Of a DNA stretch of 64,000 nt, positions 43,301 through 48,772 are shown piece by piece (position 1 is the stretch's first letter; every line of letters starts with the position of its first letter). Source of the DNA: Halichondria panicea (Eukaryota > Porifera > Demospongiae > Suberitida > Halichondriidae); NCBI RefSeq assembly GCF_963675165.1, contig NC_087381.1:5085378-5149377 (forward strand), in the 5' to 3' direction. The position numbers were made by a program, and so were the translations under genes. The notes under the pieces were generated by a model. The model was not told the DNA's origin. It searched no databases and worked only from the letters and a program-made list of their open reading frames with translations.

Positions 43301-44761
43301 TTCAATCTCAGAAACCATATTGTTTACAAACCCAAAATTTTTTCTGAGATGTTATCATTCCTCATACATATACCAAGTTTCATGCAATTACGTTGTTGAA
43401 TTGATATGGATTCTCAAACCAAAAATATATTTCTTTTATGCTTTGGCAAATCTATAAAAGGTAAGAGGGCATGCACTGTCCAATTAATGTCTACAATTAA
43501 GGACTGTGAATGTATGGCTGGCCTATTACTATGCCTCGAGGCACAAGGGATACGATAAAGCTGACTGTGTGCATGCATGTGTCTGTCTGTGTGGAAAGCG
43601 ACTAAATACAGGAATAATATTATGTTCAACTTTGACCTCTTTGGTTTCTGGACGTTTTAATAGTAAAAAACCGTAAATATTCAACGATCAAACACAATTT
43701 TCTTCAGAGCTTGAGGGCTAGGGGGAGCAGTCGCTGAAATACTAACCTTGTGGTGAACCATGCATGTATCCTATATAATAAATGCTGTATAATTATATGT
43801 AACTATAGCTGCTGTAGATCTAGTATCATCCGGCATTATATATAAAGAGGGCACATGCACCCTTTGCACCACCTCTCCACTCTTCTTTCCTGTGTATTGA
43901 CAACATTGGTATATCTCACTTCTTTGTTTTACTATTTCCCAGGCCGTATACGTACTGTACAAGTGAAAGCAATAGTCTACCAAGAGTCTGGTATCTGTTG
44001 TCGTTCATTTCTCATTTGCTGCATGGCGGGCGCTTTGCGACCATTATAATACCTCTGAGCACCTGGCTATGCCACTGAAAGTACCATATATCCACCACCC
44101 TATTAGCTTTTATGAAACTGGAGTGCATTGATGCGTGGAGACTTCCAATGCAGTCGGGTAGAATCCTGCAATCTGATTGGTCCATTAGGTAAGGATCCTT
44201 GAAGGTTATTACGTCATGCCCTCGTGCTGCATACTGCTAATACAACTCTTACCCTCGGGACTACGCCCCTCACGTTCGGGTTGTATTAGCTTTACATTCC
44301 TCGTGTATGCATGTCATTGAGTAATAACCTATACATTATCAACGATTTGCATTGGATTTTAGATCACGTAGTTTTGATCGGTTTGGCTTGCCATGCATAC
44401 AACTACACCTAGACAAAATAACAGACACCTACTGACACAGCTGGACTAACACCCAGGCTCACCTGTGGGACAGTGGTGCTCCAGCAACAGCCTAGCAGTG
44501 TCCATACTGTTGTAGACACATGCCCAGTGTAAGGGGATGTAGCCATCGTTATTTTTAGCAGCTACAATGGCTCCAAACTTGATGAGTAGGTCTGCACTGC
44601 GAATATGGTTATTAGCACATGCCCTGTGGAGTGGAGTGCCTCCACCCTGCTCGCTGTAGTAGTGACTGTTGTTGGGTGGAGCTCCTTTCTGTAGCAGTTC
44701 AAGCACTTCTTGGTCACGTCCATCACTGCTAGCCCAGTAGAGTTGTTCAGCAAGGTTGTCA
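15380..44761 (-). CDS. Ankyrin-Death-ankyrin repeat protein, multi-exon gene (ends not seen)
   Basis: A large intracellular scaffold or signalling protein: ankyrin repeats bind partner proteins and Death-fold domains assemble signalling complexes. Exons on the minus strand in order: 44463-44761, 38096-38197, 34404-34619 (Death-like), 33874-33966, 33612-33716, 32006-32110, 31663-31767, 31503-31604, 31343-31447, 31179-31283, 30837-30941, 30677-30778, 30517-30621, 30353-30457, 30189-30293, 29849-29953, 29689-29790, 29538-29642, 23930-24031, 23776-23880, 23227-23331, 23026-23130, 18235-18336, 17998-18099, 15539-15640, 15380-15484. From 44463 on, each listed exon ends in phase 1 and the joins read through (for example HCPT-D-IKDIIERT and GPR-D-PLSSYPT). 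The first coding exon and the 3' end are outside what I could find. One gene is inferred from strand, phase and spacing; more than one transcript is possible. Confidence 0.7.
15539..15640 (-). CDS. Ankyrin-repeat exon
   Basis: A 102-bp exon of the second type (AVNKAGDTPLSLECSRGDLE...VKALINKHVDPN) with acceptor CCCAG and donor GTAAGT. In the array, 102-bp ECSRGDLEMV-type exons alternate with 105-bp ACANGHLDTV-type or AYKGGHWEVV-type exons. Confidence 0.75.
15723..17254 (-). mobile_element. Helitron-like element, copy 2
   Basis: Same organisation as 10615-11969: the minus-strand 3' end is the hairpin GTAAAACC-TACT-GGTTTTAC overlapping CTAA at 15726-15723, followed by host T. The 5' end near 17254 reads CCGACTAG instead of TCAAACTA. 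The 5' region recurs inverted near 16713-16830. A 254-bp MITE is nested at 16409. The stem differs from copy 1 at paired positions, so pairing is kept. It lies in an intron of the ankyrin gene. Confidence 0.7.
16409..16662. mobile_element. 254-bp MITE with TTA target duplication
   Basis: TIRs GGCCACTCCAAGTGATACTC and its near-exact complement at the right, flanked by TTA (16406-16408, 16663-16665). A 3-bp TWA duplication fits PIF/Harbinger-type movers. Nested in Helitron-like copy 2, hence younger than it. Confidence 0.8.
17998..18099 (-). CDS. Ankyrin-repeat exon
   Basis: AYKGGHWEVAKYL-type repeat, 102 bp rather than 105 because one codon after the acceptor is missing (TNKAGD instead of TVNKAGD). 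The donor GTAAATC is at 17997-17991. Confidence 0.7.
18152..18184 (-). pseudogene. Truncated ankyrin exon
   Basis: Only the start of a repeat exon (PVNKAGDTPLS) remains after its acceptor. It runs into an AAAAAAAAA tract with no donor. A broken exon copy in the intron. Confidence 0.65.
18235..18336 (-). CDS. Ankyrin-repeat exon
   Basis: ECSRGDLEMVKALMNKDVD-type repeat with acceptor CACAG and donor GTAAGT, 102 bp, phase 1-1. Confidence 0.75.
18990..19330. repeat. Degenerate tandem repeat (GCTGCTCTGACCTG units)
   Basis: Four diverged copies of a block containing GAGCTGCTCTGACCTGC...GTGCCTGTGTGAC at about 19025, 19088, 19210 and 19280. Spacing varies. No coding signal. Confidence 0.45.
19561..19906. 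mobile_element. MITE with TAA target duplication abutting a start codon
   Basis: TIRs TGCACCTATCAATGTCAGTC and complement, G-rich interior (GTGGGG runs), TAA at 19558-19560 and 19907-19909. The right TAA overlaps the A of the helicase ATG at 19909. Its 3-bp TSD suggests a PIF/Harbinger type. Confidence 0.75.
19909..20245 (+). pseudogene. RecQ-like DNA helicase, 5' fragment
   Basis: ATP-dependent 3'-5' DNA unwinding is the normal role of this family. From ATG 19909 the frame gives a KDKQLEALK segment and a Walker A motif TGYGKS (about residue 50), then one extra base near 20068 shifts the frame. In the shifted frame QTLPFLIEV and the motif Ia-like stretch VISPLVSL follow, then similarity ends. 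Motifs II-VI are absent. It starts about 190 bp from the element end once the nested MITE is discounted. Dead fragment; assignment rests on Walker A plus SPLVSL spacing. Confidence 0.7.
20282..20556. repeat. Diverged tandem repeat of GATCCGAGGGACTTG units
   Basis: TCCGAGGGACTTGT...GAGTGTGTAT is repeated about four times (20282, 20322, 20360, 20523) within the RecQ-carrying element. Unit about 33-40 bp, with a non-repeat interruption near 20400-20515. Function unknown. Confidence 0.55.
20872..22129. mobile_element. 1258-bp element with CCGGTGTCATAAAATG ends
   Basis: CCGGTGTCATAAAATGTTG at the left and CATTTTATAGACCCCCCATG-type complement with ATGACACCGG at the right. The subterminal regions carry repeated GGGCCCCCC and CCTAGAA blocks in opposite orientation. 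No TSD was found. Interior frames (21248-21633) show no known protein. Confidence 0.65.
23026..23130 (-). CDS. Ankyrin-repeat exon
   Basis: 105 bp, TVNKAGDTPLSLAYKGGHWEV type, acceptor TACAG and donor GTAAATC visible. Confidence 0.75.
23227..23331 (-). CDS. Ankyrin-repeat exon
   Basis: 105 bp, TCTNGHLNTVKYLVNEHHCD type. It is nearly identical to the exon at 23776-23880: the two are a local tandem duplication including about 100 bp of intron. Confidence 0.75.
23412..23756. mobile_element. 345-bp MITE inserted in one copy of a duplicated intron
   Basis: TIRs AGCCCCGTTTACACGA and TCGTGTAAACGGGGCT, with TAT duplicated at 23409-23411 and 23757-23759. The unfilled site is visible at about 23206-23213 in the sister intron copy (ACATTCTATCATACC), so the ends are exact. 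The interior has repeated ATCCGGATT motifs. The 3-bp TSD fits PIF/Harbinger or a related class. Confidence 0.85.
23776..23880 (-). CDS. Ankyrin-repeat exon
   Basis: 105 bp, PVNKAGDTPLSLTCTNGHLNTV type, donor GTACGT, duplicated partner of 23227-23331. Confidence 0.75.
23930..24031 (-). CDS. Ankyrin-repeat exon
   Basis: 102 bp, AVNEAGDTPLSLECSRGDLE type with donor GTAAGT. The next exon 5' is at 29538, so this intron is about 5.5 kb and full of retroelement remains. Confidence 0.75.
24232..24476 (-). mobile_element. Half of a TAGCCTCGA element with RecQ-like 5' end
   Basis: The minus-strand reading begins TAGCCTCGATTCAAGGCC, has the same 70-bp subterminal block as 36210-36280, then a decayed helicase start: ACG in place of ATG, then EIREALAYAIYCVG (near 24300-24250). 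After VG it diverges. The other end and its TSD were not found; the outside sequence reads GTACTGTAT. Confidence 0.6.
24728..25920 (-). pseudogene. 3' end of a retroelement polyprotein, multiply frameshifted
   Basis: The minus-strand pieces in different frames line up in order: YGIASKWVYLSRTL (about 25915), PPPNDCERNLLALPARLGG, a basic KKEVRKQRRKQAKE stretch, FGFNLHKRSFQDALALRY then CGCGARFSIEHSLS (frameshift near 25450), LQPLSGETLS (about 25190), FFDVRIFNPHAGSNRQTSL (about 25110), and the open end REVEHSSFTPLVLSATGG (25015-24728). From memory this order matches the C-terminal half of a reverse-transcriptase polyprotein common in sponge and cnidarian genomes. The RT itself is missing. I do not assign a clade. 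Confidence 0.65.
26095..28140 (-). pseudogene. Non-LTR (LINE) retrotransposon: endonuclease plus reverse transcriptase, 3'-truncated
   Basis: It copies its RNA into a nicked target. The endonuclease part (about 28140-27228) shows CLVETWL, GGGVAMF, GDFNVNF, the STIDLVLV stretch and NSDHLGL, matching an AP-endonuclease fold. After a one-base-type shift near 27230 the RT domain follows (27198-26197): NNYRPISILPV, FFDVKKAFDSVPH and GVPQGSVLGPL. A second shift near 26235 moves the catalytic motif FADD (26150-26161) and MALYRVI into the next frame. Similarity ends near 26095, before the thumb and 3' region. Jockey/CR1-like by motif; inactive. Confidence 0.85.
28144..28434 (-). pseudogene. Possible LINE ORF1 C-terminal remnant
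   Basis: The minus-strand frame reads LVVRGDESKLKILEDNWLL...WKLEPLYRF and then an acidic Asp/Gln/Ser-rich tail (DQDSQDQSSNVDQ). The LVVRG...WKLE pattern resembles ORF1 products I recall from metazoan LINEs, and it sits directly upstream of the endonuclease on the same strand. It could instead be unrelated. Confidence 0.4.
28509..28779. mobile_element. CAGTGGCGGATC MITE, copy 2
   Basis: Second copy of the 490-727 element with ends CAGGGGCGGATC and GATCCGCCACTG, and a poly-A run near 28558. The flanks (GGGTA/ATGGG) do not form a clear TSD. Confidence 0.75.
28919..29423. mobile_element. 505-bp TIR element with 8-bp duplication
   Basis: Inverted ends TATAGATTGAAGAGTTAGAG and complement, followed by GGGATAGGAAACGG. 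AGTCAGAC is duplicated exactly (28911-28918, 29424-29431). Related in layout to the GGGATTGGCAACGG elements; hAT-like by TSD length. Non-coding. Confidence 0.8.
29454..29499 (+). repeat. Helitron-like 3' terminus fragment
   Basis: CCAATCCTATGTAAAACCTA followed by CTGGTTTTAC matches the last 40 bp of the elements at 10615 and 15723 in opposite orientation, including the intact hairpin. The expected CTAA is CAAA here. The rest of the element is missing. Confidence 0.6.
29538..32110 (-). CDS. Ankyrin exon array: 13 exons with nested tandem duplication
   Basis: Thirteen exons, each one ankyrin repeat: 29538-29642, 29689-29790, 29849-29953, 30189-30293, 30353-30457, 30517-30621, 30677-30778, 30837-30941, 31179-31283, 31343-31447, 31503-31604, 31663-31767, 32006-32110. 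All are 102 or 105 bp with canonical acceptors; donors are GTAAGT, GTAAGC, GTGTGT or GTGTGC. Exons 30517-30941 and 31343-31767, with their introns, repeat at a period of 826 bp; exons 30189, 30353 and 30517 repeat at 164 bp. Repeat cores read VNKAGDTPLSLACANGHLD and VNEAGDTPLSLECSRGDLE. Divergence among copies is very low, so duplication is recent or homogenised. Confidence 0.8.
30517..32170. repeat. 826-bp tandem segmental duplication
   Basis: Exon and intron sequence from about 30517 to 31340 is repeated from 31343 to about 32120 almost base for base, including intron landmarks such as TAGGGAGTTTTTATAGTGGC near 31011 and 31835. It enlarges the ankyrin array by whole exons in phase. Confidence 0.85.
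32317..32517. mobile_element. TTACTAGA MITE, copy 1
   Basis: Ends TTACTAGATTTTGCG and CGCAAAACATTCTAGTAA, flanked by TA. Copy 2, inverted, is at 39605-39810. The interior alternates TTTGCGA and TCGCAAA blocks. About 200 bp. Confidence 0.75.
32523..33320 (-). mobile_element. TAGCCTCGA element carrying a RecQ-like helicase fragment (798 bp)
   Basis: The left end TAGCCTCGACCCCAGGCC and the right end (minus strand) TAGCCTCGGTCCCAGGCC are each followed by a GGCCTGGTATTGATTGTAT block, so the inverted repeats are about 90 bp. GTAATATGG is duplicated exactly (32514-32522, 33321-33329). The interior is almost wholly a minus-strand helicase 5' fragment. It sits in the ankyrin gene intron, next to the 32317-32517 MITE. 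Confidence 0.8.
32609..33090 (-). pseudogene. RecQ-like DNA helicase, 5' fragment
   Basis: From ATG at 33090: ALSCLKQDGLTLMAEQAQALK then LLFEGMDVF (a Q-motif-like entry). Extra bases near 33000 shift the frame, so Walker A (WFPTGYGKSLCY) is in the next frame. KLGRTKAPPVDKSVVLV follows, then in a further frame IVSPLVSL (motif Ia), DQVRSLNNSGVSAAILSS and GKYFLLYTAPE. Translation then runs into the element end; the DEAH box and the second RecA lobe are missing. It is the longest helicase remnant here. At least two frameshifts make it non-functional. Confidence 0.8.
33612..33716 (-). CDS. Ankyrin-repeat exon
   Basis: 105 bp, PVNKAGDTPLSLASANGHLDTV type, between the first C-terminal ankyrin exon (33874) and the main array (32110). 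Acceptor CACAG, donor GTAAGT. Confidence 0.75.
33874..33966 (-). CDS. First ankyrin exon after the Death-like domain
   Basis: 93 bp reading GEGKSALSVSAFCGWLDCV then KHFVKTVGLDPK, a diverged ankyrin repeat. It joins in phase to the Death exon (SIG|EGKSA) and to the exon at 33716 (DPK|EPVNKAG). Acceptor GCAG, donor GTGAAA. Confidence 0.7.
34002..34343. mobile_element. ATGCCTCGG inverted-repeat element with TG/CA tracts
   Basis: The ends ATGCCTCGGTGCGCATGCGC and its complement, then TATACGGTAGTGTG and a (TG)n tract on the left and (CA)n on the right (34039-34091, 34257-34300), make almost the whole element an inverted repeat. The long minus-strand open frame of HTHTHT is this tract. Related copies: 14520-14760 and 59030-59565. 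Confidence 0.75.
34404..34619 (-). CDS. Death-like domain exon
   Basis: A 216-bp exon encoding 72 residues: YPTLEQLSQLK, then WLLLGVCLGLVNDELETIKK, HPTAETLKEAKIKNIG, IQWKDIVEALVSIGE. The LG..LGL...LE.I pattern and the terminal W.D.VEAL..IGE pattern match the Death superfamily (six-helix protein-interaction domain). The acceptor TGTAG and perfect donor GTGAGT are visible. It lies between N-terminal and C-terminal ankyrin blocks, suggesting an adaptor for immune or apoptotic signalling; that role is inference. Confidence 0.75.
35760..35963. mobile_element. CCGTATAGCGCG MITE, copy 2
   Basis: TIRs CGTATAGCGCGAAATTTTCG and complement (CGAAAATTTCGCGTTATACG) flanked by TA (35758-35759, 35964-35965). 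204 bp. Same family as 2616-2821. Confidence 0.75.
36386..36487 (+). pseudogene. RecQ-like helicase 5' fragment, left arm
   Basis: ATG then TEFCEAVAYAVYCVGLEGLN and FKTKDALIYV, then a stop at a repeat junction. It corresponds to the region before Walker A in the other copies (compare ALAYALSCVG at 19909 and EIREALAYAIYCVG near 24300). The ATG lies 176 bp inside the element. Confidence 0.6.
36949..37065 (-). other. Unassigned exon-like stretch
   Basis: The minus strand has TTTTCAG followed by an open frame reading ATKRLISLPGGDRQRTKYDH and VEEKRLCSLHCKH to a stop. It does not join in phase to the ankyrin-gene exons and has no known domain. It lies inside the TIR element. Possibly a decayed helicase-gene exon or chance. 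Confidence 0.2.
37440..37640 (-). pseudogene. Rec-Q like helicase 5' fragment, right arm
   Basis: Frames in order: LALYCVVPEGFHTSLKPGEA, LIYLYDG, then in a shifted frame QDVLPWICTGYGKCMVPQTA, where CTGYGKC stands for the Walker A consensus TGxGKS (the final Ser is Cys). Translation stops soon after. Inverted relative to the 36386 fragment. Confidence 0.6.
38096..38197 (-). CDS. N-terminal ankyrin exon 2
   Basis: 102 bp, IKDIIERTAADLAREYGYDA then LADYVEGFQPGPR. It completes the ankyrin repeat begun at the 44463 exon and joins in phase to the Death exon. Acceptor GCAG, donor GTGAGT. The intron 5' of it (38198-44462) is 6.3 kb and houses the two-gene transposon-like unit. Confidence 0.75.
38491..38659. 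mobile_element. 169-bp MITE with CCGTA..CTTCTTCTAAA ends
   Basis: Ends CCGTATACTTCTTCTAAA and TTTAGAAGAAGTACGG flanked by TA. Subterminal GAGGCGACC/GGCGCTT blocks. It abuts the left inverted repeat of the 38669-43097 unit. Confidence 0.65.
38669..38797 (+). repeat. Left inverted repeat of the two-gene unit
   Basis: CGCTGTTTTTTC, TATCATGTTCC, ACCATTCTCTTGAAGTGTGA, GGATGTAGTGTGAT in order, about 85% matched by the reverse complement of 42968-43097. Confidence 0.7.
39230..41417 (+). CDS. Uncharacterised transposase-like protein (5' end not found)
   Basis: Proposed exons: 39230-39285, 39364-39444, 39463-39586, 39850-39926, 39966-40058, ~40115-40213, 40262-40354, ~40435-40524, ~40583-40740, 40804-40923, 41059-41155, 41314-41417. 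Reading order: KRKWSSSHVFGGHYLVNQ, VVYGFTCAGILPSQYTHF, YGKLGYRDIVQRAA, VITDARHDSTANAAYHT, ILGISTLSRAEHSTAQTREL, EVIEVAHDMQAQVAKYV, INSYDTWHGTNNVSKEI, KVWFPELSDK, KIHLYWAMKNCRGSAEKL, CRDTYWVESFNHQLLTYLPK, NLAVLDW, then an acidic tail (PPEYSDESEAEDETW). The Asp residues in TDARHD, HDM and DTWH could be a DDE/RNase H-like triad: inference only. Two joins (40058/40115 and 40354/40435) do not keep phase in my model, so the copy may be decayed. A MITE sits in its third intron (39605-39810). Confidence 0.6.
39605..39810. mobile_element. TTACTAGA MITE, copy 2
   Basis: Inverted relative to 32317-32517, with ends TTACTAGAATGTTTTGCG and TATTTCTAGTAA flanked by TA. It lies in an intron of the transposase-like gene, so it arrived after that gene. 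Confidence 0.75.
41509..42406 (-). pseudogene. Partner gene of the two-gene unit (frameshifted)
   Basis: Proposed exons: 42362-42406 (ATG, MASGSSNSDGNRDIT), 42151-42313 (PSKWVDRLNDFLQNN and acidic PEPEPQE), 41825-42108 (HCIHCLCSPC, LPPDFLRGSCG, PHPANDEKRHQLYRTFWRLL, LRVWVDDEYFARK), 41724-41764 (ERYPSHNGIYRDY), 41509-41587 (acidic FEAETDEYLPEEAG, stop). One base is missing near 41972, so SCG and PHPAND are in different frames, and the join from 41825 to 41764 appears to lack a short piece. The family is, from memory, a repeated uncharacterised one; the CxxCxCxxC cluster may bind zinc. A DNA-binding accessory role is inference from the pairing. Confidence 0.6.
42835..42944. repeat. Foldback repeat with 36-bp perfect arms
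   Basis: GCCTCACACACAGCTTACTT and onward to GTGCA (42835-42870) is the exact reverse complement of 42909-42944; loop about 38 bp. It lies just inside the right inverted repeat of the two-gene unit. Confidence 0.8.
42968..43097 (-). repeat. Right inverted repeat of the two-gene unit
   Basis: Reverse complement of 38669-38797 with scattered mismatches and one small gap near the outer end. Confidence 0.7.
43098..44462. other. Intron sequence without recognised gene
   Basis: It contains a partial CCTCGAGGCA repeat (about 43530-43600) related to the family whose best-preserved copy ends near 56200. Nothing else is supported. Confidence 0.45.
44463..44761 (-). CDS. N-terminal ankyrin exon 1 (at least two repeats)
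   Basis: 299 bp: DNLAEQLYWASSDGRDQEVL, LLQKGAPPN, GGGTPLHRACANNHIRSADL, then AKNNDGYIPLHWACVYNSMD and ARLLLEHHCPT. The TPLHRACANNH and IPLHWACVYN cores are classical ankyrin. The exon starts in phase 2, so at least one coding exon lies upstream on the minus strand; it was not found in 44762-47100. Acceptor CATAG, donor GTGAGC. Confidence 0.8.
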
Positions 44762-45721
44762 CTATGGGAAAATAAGATGAGTGCAATGATTAAAATATAT
44801 ATAAGTGTGCATGTGTGTGATAATGTTGTGATAAATTTACGATAGCTGTATAGCTAGTGTTCAAAACCATGCCAACTGATGGCTGCATGTCATAAACAGT
44901 AAAACAAAAGTGGTGTGATGTACCATATATATATAAACTGTTATATAATTATAACCTCATTTCAGGCAGTGACTTGCTTCCTATGTCTCTGTAACGTCAC
45001 TAGCTTACTCAAGGCTTGCATATACGATCAATATAATCAGTAGCAGCCACTCTCCAATTAATACACAGCAGATTCACAAAGTGTGTGTTGACTCAAGGGG
45101 GAGGATTGGTGAGCAAATTCATATACCAAGTACCAACTCATAATGGTGACGGCTCAGCCTCAAAAAGGGGTATAGATTAAACCTGCAGTAATTCGATCAT
45201 TCATGGTTAGTGCAGTGTCACAAGGGAAGTATGCAAATAATGATGTACAAGATACATTATAGACTGATTATTCAGACCCACTTGTATTATTAAAAGCCAT
45301 CCAGATAATCAAGGTTCCATGCAGATACCCCTTAAGATTCCGCATTAATTTGCCTTACCTAATTCTTGTATAGAGTTGCTTCTCACTCTATATAGTTCTA
45401 TACACAACACTCAGACTGACAGCTCTGAAACTCACCCAGACAGATAGTAACAATAATTATGATTGGTTCAAATCATCATTCTACACACTACCAAACATGG
45501 TCACGTCAGTACACACCACACAGGAAAGGATGGTGCCATATATTTACAGTGGAAAACCACAAACCAATCATATACATCTAGGAATGACAACAATTAATGC
45601 ACACACCTGCAACCCAACACCAGCTCACTGGATATCACTCAGCCATGCACTACTAAATTCCCATGCTGTGGAGACCACAATCTCAGTTACACAATCTCAG
45701 TTACCTCTGAGTCAATTTTAA

Positions 45722-46160
45722 TGCAGTTGACAGCATCGGCTCAAATTCAATGGAAGAATGATGTTTGTGACCTCAACAGATTTGTATGTCACTGTTGACT
45801 GAAACTTCAATTCTCTACTGGTATCAAATCTCCACTGATAAATGGCCTATAGTTCATTTGGTGGACACTTTAAGTTACAAAAGAACATCCTTCTTGTGCA
45901 GTGAGGTTAAAATTAATGACATGCCACATTAAGAAATGTGAATCAAGTTCCATCGGACCTGCTACCCACGTTCTGATTCTCCACAGAATTGAATGACATA
46001 ATTATAGTTAAGACCTCAGTGCTGATATAAACGGGGGGGGGGGGAGGTTAATTATTAAGGGTCTTATACTTGCGTTGCATCCTCTTGACACTCTGAACAC
46101 ACAATAGTTGCAAGAAGTCATCATATAACTTTACTGGCAATGGCTCCTCAAATAGTAATA
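45722..46160 (-). pseudogene. Decayed third copy of the VWA/unnamed-domain exons
   Basis: 45725-46000 aligns base by base with the unnamed-domain exons at 52285-52623 and 59644-59985 (shared CAGTTGACAGCAT, GAAACTTCAATTCTC, GATAAATGGCCT, GACATGCCACATT). 46070-46150 aligns with the 3' part of the VWA exons (CTCTTGA, CTGAACACAC, GAAGTCA, CTGGCAATGGCT). Frames are destroyed by many indels. It marks an older duplication of the receptor gene, between the ankyrin gene and gene A. Confidence 0.7.
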
Positions 46161-47138
46161 CAATGACATCATCCTAGATCTATCTGAACAAGAGTGAAAA
46201 TGCAGTGTGCAATATATAATTGAAGACACACACAATATATAGCAGTGTCAATCCTATTATTGTACAATCTATACAGATTATTGGCTGTACATAATAAGGA
46301 TTTACCTTTGCAAATTGCTTGGGCCTGCTGCTTGGGTCATGTGAATGATGTAGTGACCATGCACTACCGGTATCTTAGACTTTATGCATTATTCCTTTGT
46401 ATACAGAATGCTCCGTAGCTTATTGTTATTTTGTGAGTTCAGTTTTGTGTTCGAAGAATCGTGTGTGTGGTCAAGATAATTGGTCAAAAAGGATACTTTT
46501 TGTTGGTGTTGTACGTGGGGTGATTGATTACGCGAGCTTTGACGACTTTCCTGTATGATATTTCACACCCAAGCTGTCCCTCTGGTTACCAGTCCGTCGA
46601 TGTGCTTGGAAAACTGAGTCGTGCAAGCACATGCATGGAGGACAGTCTGTTCTTTTACGTCATTCACTAGAAGAATTTACCAGTTTAGATGATTGAATAT
46701 AGCTCAGCAAAATATAATACAAATACAAAGGTCAATCAGAGTTTTCGACTATATACACTAGATCTATATAATAGATAGAAACCTAGCTCATGTTATTGGC
46801 TAAAATTAATGTTTAGTGCATGCGACGTTTTCACTATAATGCTACGGCATAGCGGGAAATGTGTGTGCGGTGCCTTTTCAAGCAAAGCAGTTAACGCAAA
46901 AATTAAACTCCCATGCACCGGTATTTCACATGCATGCAAAGCTATTGGTGGGTGTAGTTTTCTGGGATTGAAACGCAATATTAGAACCCATAAATATTTC
47001 TACTGACTAAATAGCGAAAATTTCCTGCTATATACAGTATAAACGTACTGACCGTCTCAACATTCACAATCAGATTATACACATAAAAGGATAGGAACAA
47101 ACAAGTAAGTGATGCAACTATTGTTTTATCTCGTGTTC
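46161..47138. other. Intergenic stretch, no gene recognised
   Basis: A weak relic of the CGTATAGCG MITE family may lie at about 46840-47035. Otherwise nothing supported. Confidence 0.4.
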
Positions 47139-47682
47139 CTATAGTTCTTTTTCTTCATTGTGTTGGGCGTACTGTTTTCTCGGCAATGTGTTTGACATGC
47201 TCGATAACTCCTCTACTGCAGTGCCAGAAACCGTACGTTGAGTAGTACTTCCTTTCTCAAAAGACACAAAGTTATCAGTGTTAGATTTAGAGCAATTAAA
47301 GAGTTTTATCCACGTCTGGCAAAAATCAGTACTTCGAAGGCCATAAAAATAGAAGATAAGCACACCTTGAGAGCCCACAAAGATCGAGAATATCACTTGG
47401 AACGGAAATGACAGCTCCAGCAGACCAGAGCTTGTTGATGCTAGTCCAAGGCCCCAACCCAGGCCAAGTACAACTGATAGGCACATTGCAATAGTCAAGT
47501 TCTTCTTAAAATTGCTAAACTGTTGACTTTGGGAGGTTTCTTTTTGTAATGAGAGGTTTCTATTGGCAGAATGCTTGCAAATGGATACAATGATGGCAAC
47601 AAACACAATCCAGTTGAGTACGTAGATGATGACAAAAGGAAGAATGAATCCGAACTAGAAAGGCCATTCAGTAGGACGACAG
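47139..47682 (-). CDS. Gene A exon: TM5-TM7 and cytoplasmic tail
   Basis: FGFILPFVIIYVLNWIVFVA (TM5), FKKNLTIAMCLSVVLGLGWG (TM6), FQVIFSIFVGSQGVLIFYFY (TM7), then a Ser/Thr-rich tail ending EEKEL. The upstream piece CRPTEWPF before the TAG completes the NPYY-C junction from the TM4 exon, so the stop replaces a codon in what would be PF-W-FGF. This matches family-B2-type GPCR topology. Confidence 0.75.
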
Positions 47683-48151
47683 CTAAATGAATAATGATGT
47701 GTGTATGTGAATTAATGACGGGGTGTATCATAATTATGCATGCCCTAATATTCCAGTATTGAGACTATACATTATGATAATTAATCAACTATACACAAAG
47801 CTCATATAGGATCCAGTACTTAAAGTGTGCTATATAGACTTCCCCAGACCCATCTTTTTTTACTGAGATTTAAAAAATCGGCAAAGTTAATTCTATCCAT
47901 AATTATACCGATTCACTTCACCAATTCCGCACTTACTAGTATGGGTTGCTGTAGTGCTGGTGGCCTGCCCCCGCACTTATGGCTACAATCACAAAGGGGA
48001 GTACTGCATGTGGAGTGGTAAATCATCATCACTATACAGTCAAGAAGCACATGCACGACATTGCGTTCAATTGTAGAATTATCCCTTAATTACATGCATG
48101 CATGCATACTAATAAAATATAATAAACACACACTGGAGTGAGTGCTTATAC

Positions 48152-48418
48152 CAAGCTGGGAGTCCAGCCTTCAGCATGAACTTGGAGGTGAGGGAATCAG
48201 ATCCCATTACCACTACCAGTTTGATATAGAGCCAGACAGCTTCTACAGCCATCCAGGAGAAGAACACTAGGAAGAAGTACTGCAGGAGGGCAGACATGAG
48301 CCCACAGAGAGGTGGGACACCAACAGTGAATCCTCCAATGAGGAAGGTGAGGTACAGGCATATCAAGGAAATACTAATGTTGATGAGGATTTGATTCTGC
48401 TTATCAGCGAGTAGCTTC
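48152..48418 (-). CDS. Gene A exon: TM2-TM3
   Basis: KLLADKQNQILINISISLIC then LYLTFLIGG (TM2) and LLQYFFLVFFSWMAVEAVWL (TM3), ending KAGLPA. The FSWMAVEAVWLY stretch is typical of adhesion GPCRs (FxWMxxEAxxLY). Acceptor CACAG, donor GTATAAG. Confidence 0.85.
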
Positions 48419-48478
48419 CTGTGAAGGAAATAGAAATGTCAAGCTTATATAAGTTGGTGTAATCAGGCTTCCACTTAC

Positions 48479-48600
48479 TTGCTGATAAAAATGGTAAACA
48501 TGAACACCAGAAGACAAACTACAGACAAGCCCAGGCCAACGTATGTGATGGTGCTCAAAACAATTGCAAGATTTTCAGGCAATGAAGTTGGATTCAAATC
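48479..48600 (-). CDS. Gene A exon: TM1
   Basis: NLAIVLSTITYVGLGLSVVC then LLVFMFTIFISK, a single hydrophobic helix following the GPS exon in phase. Confidence 0.85.
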
Positions 48601-48668
48601 CTGTAACCGTGAGGTGCATAAAAGGTTGTGATTTCATTCATTTCGTTGCCATGCAGATATAAACTTAC

Positions 48669-48772
48669 AAAGAGTATTCCAAAGTGGCCCAATTGTCTGC
48701 ACTCGCAATCTTTTCTCCCATTGGAACTGGTTATCTCTATACATCCAGCAGTGTCCCAAGCTCCAAACCGAT
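48669..48772 (-). CDS. Gene A exon: GPS motif
   Basis: DRFGAWDTAGCIEITSSNGR, then KDCECRQLGHFGILF. The Trp and paired Cys pattern (W...GC......C.C) is the GPCR proteolysis site. The usual H-L/T cleavage triad is Q-L-G here, so self-cleavage is not expected. Confidence 0.8.
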
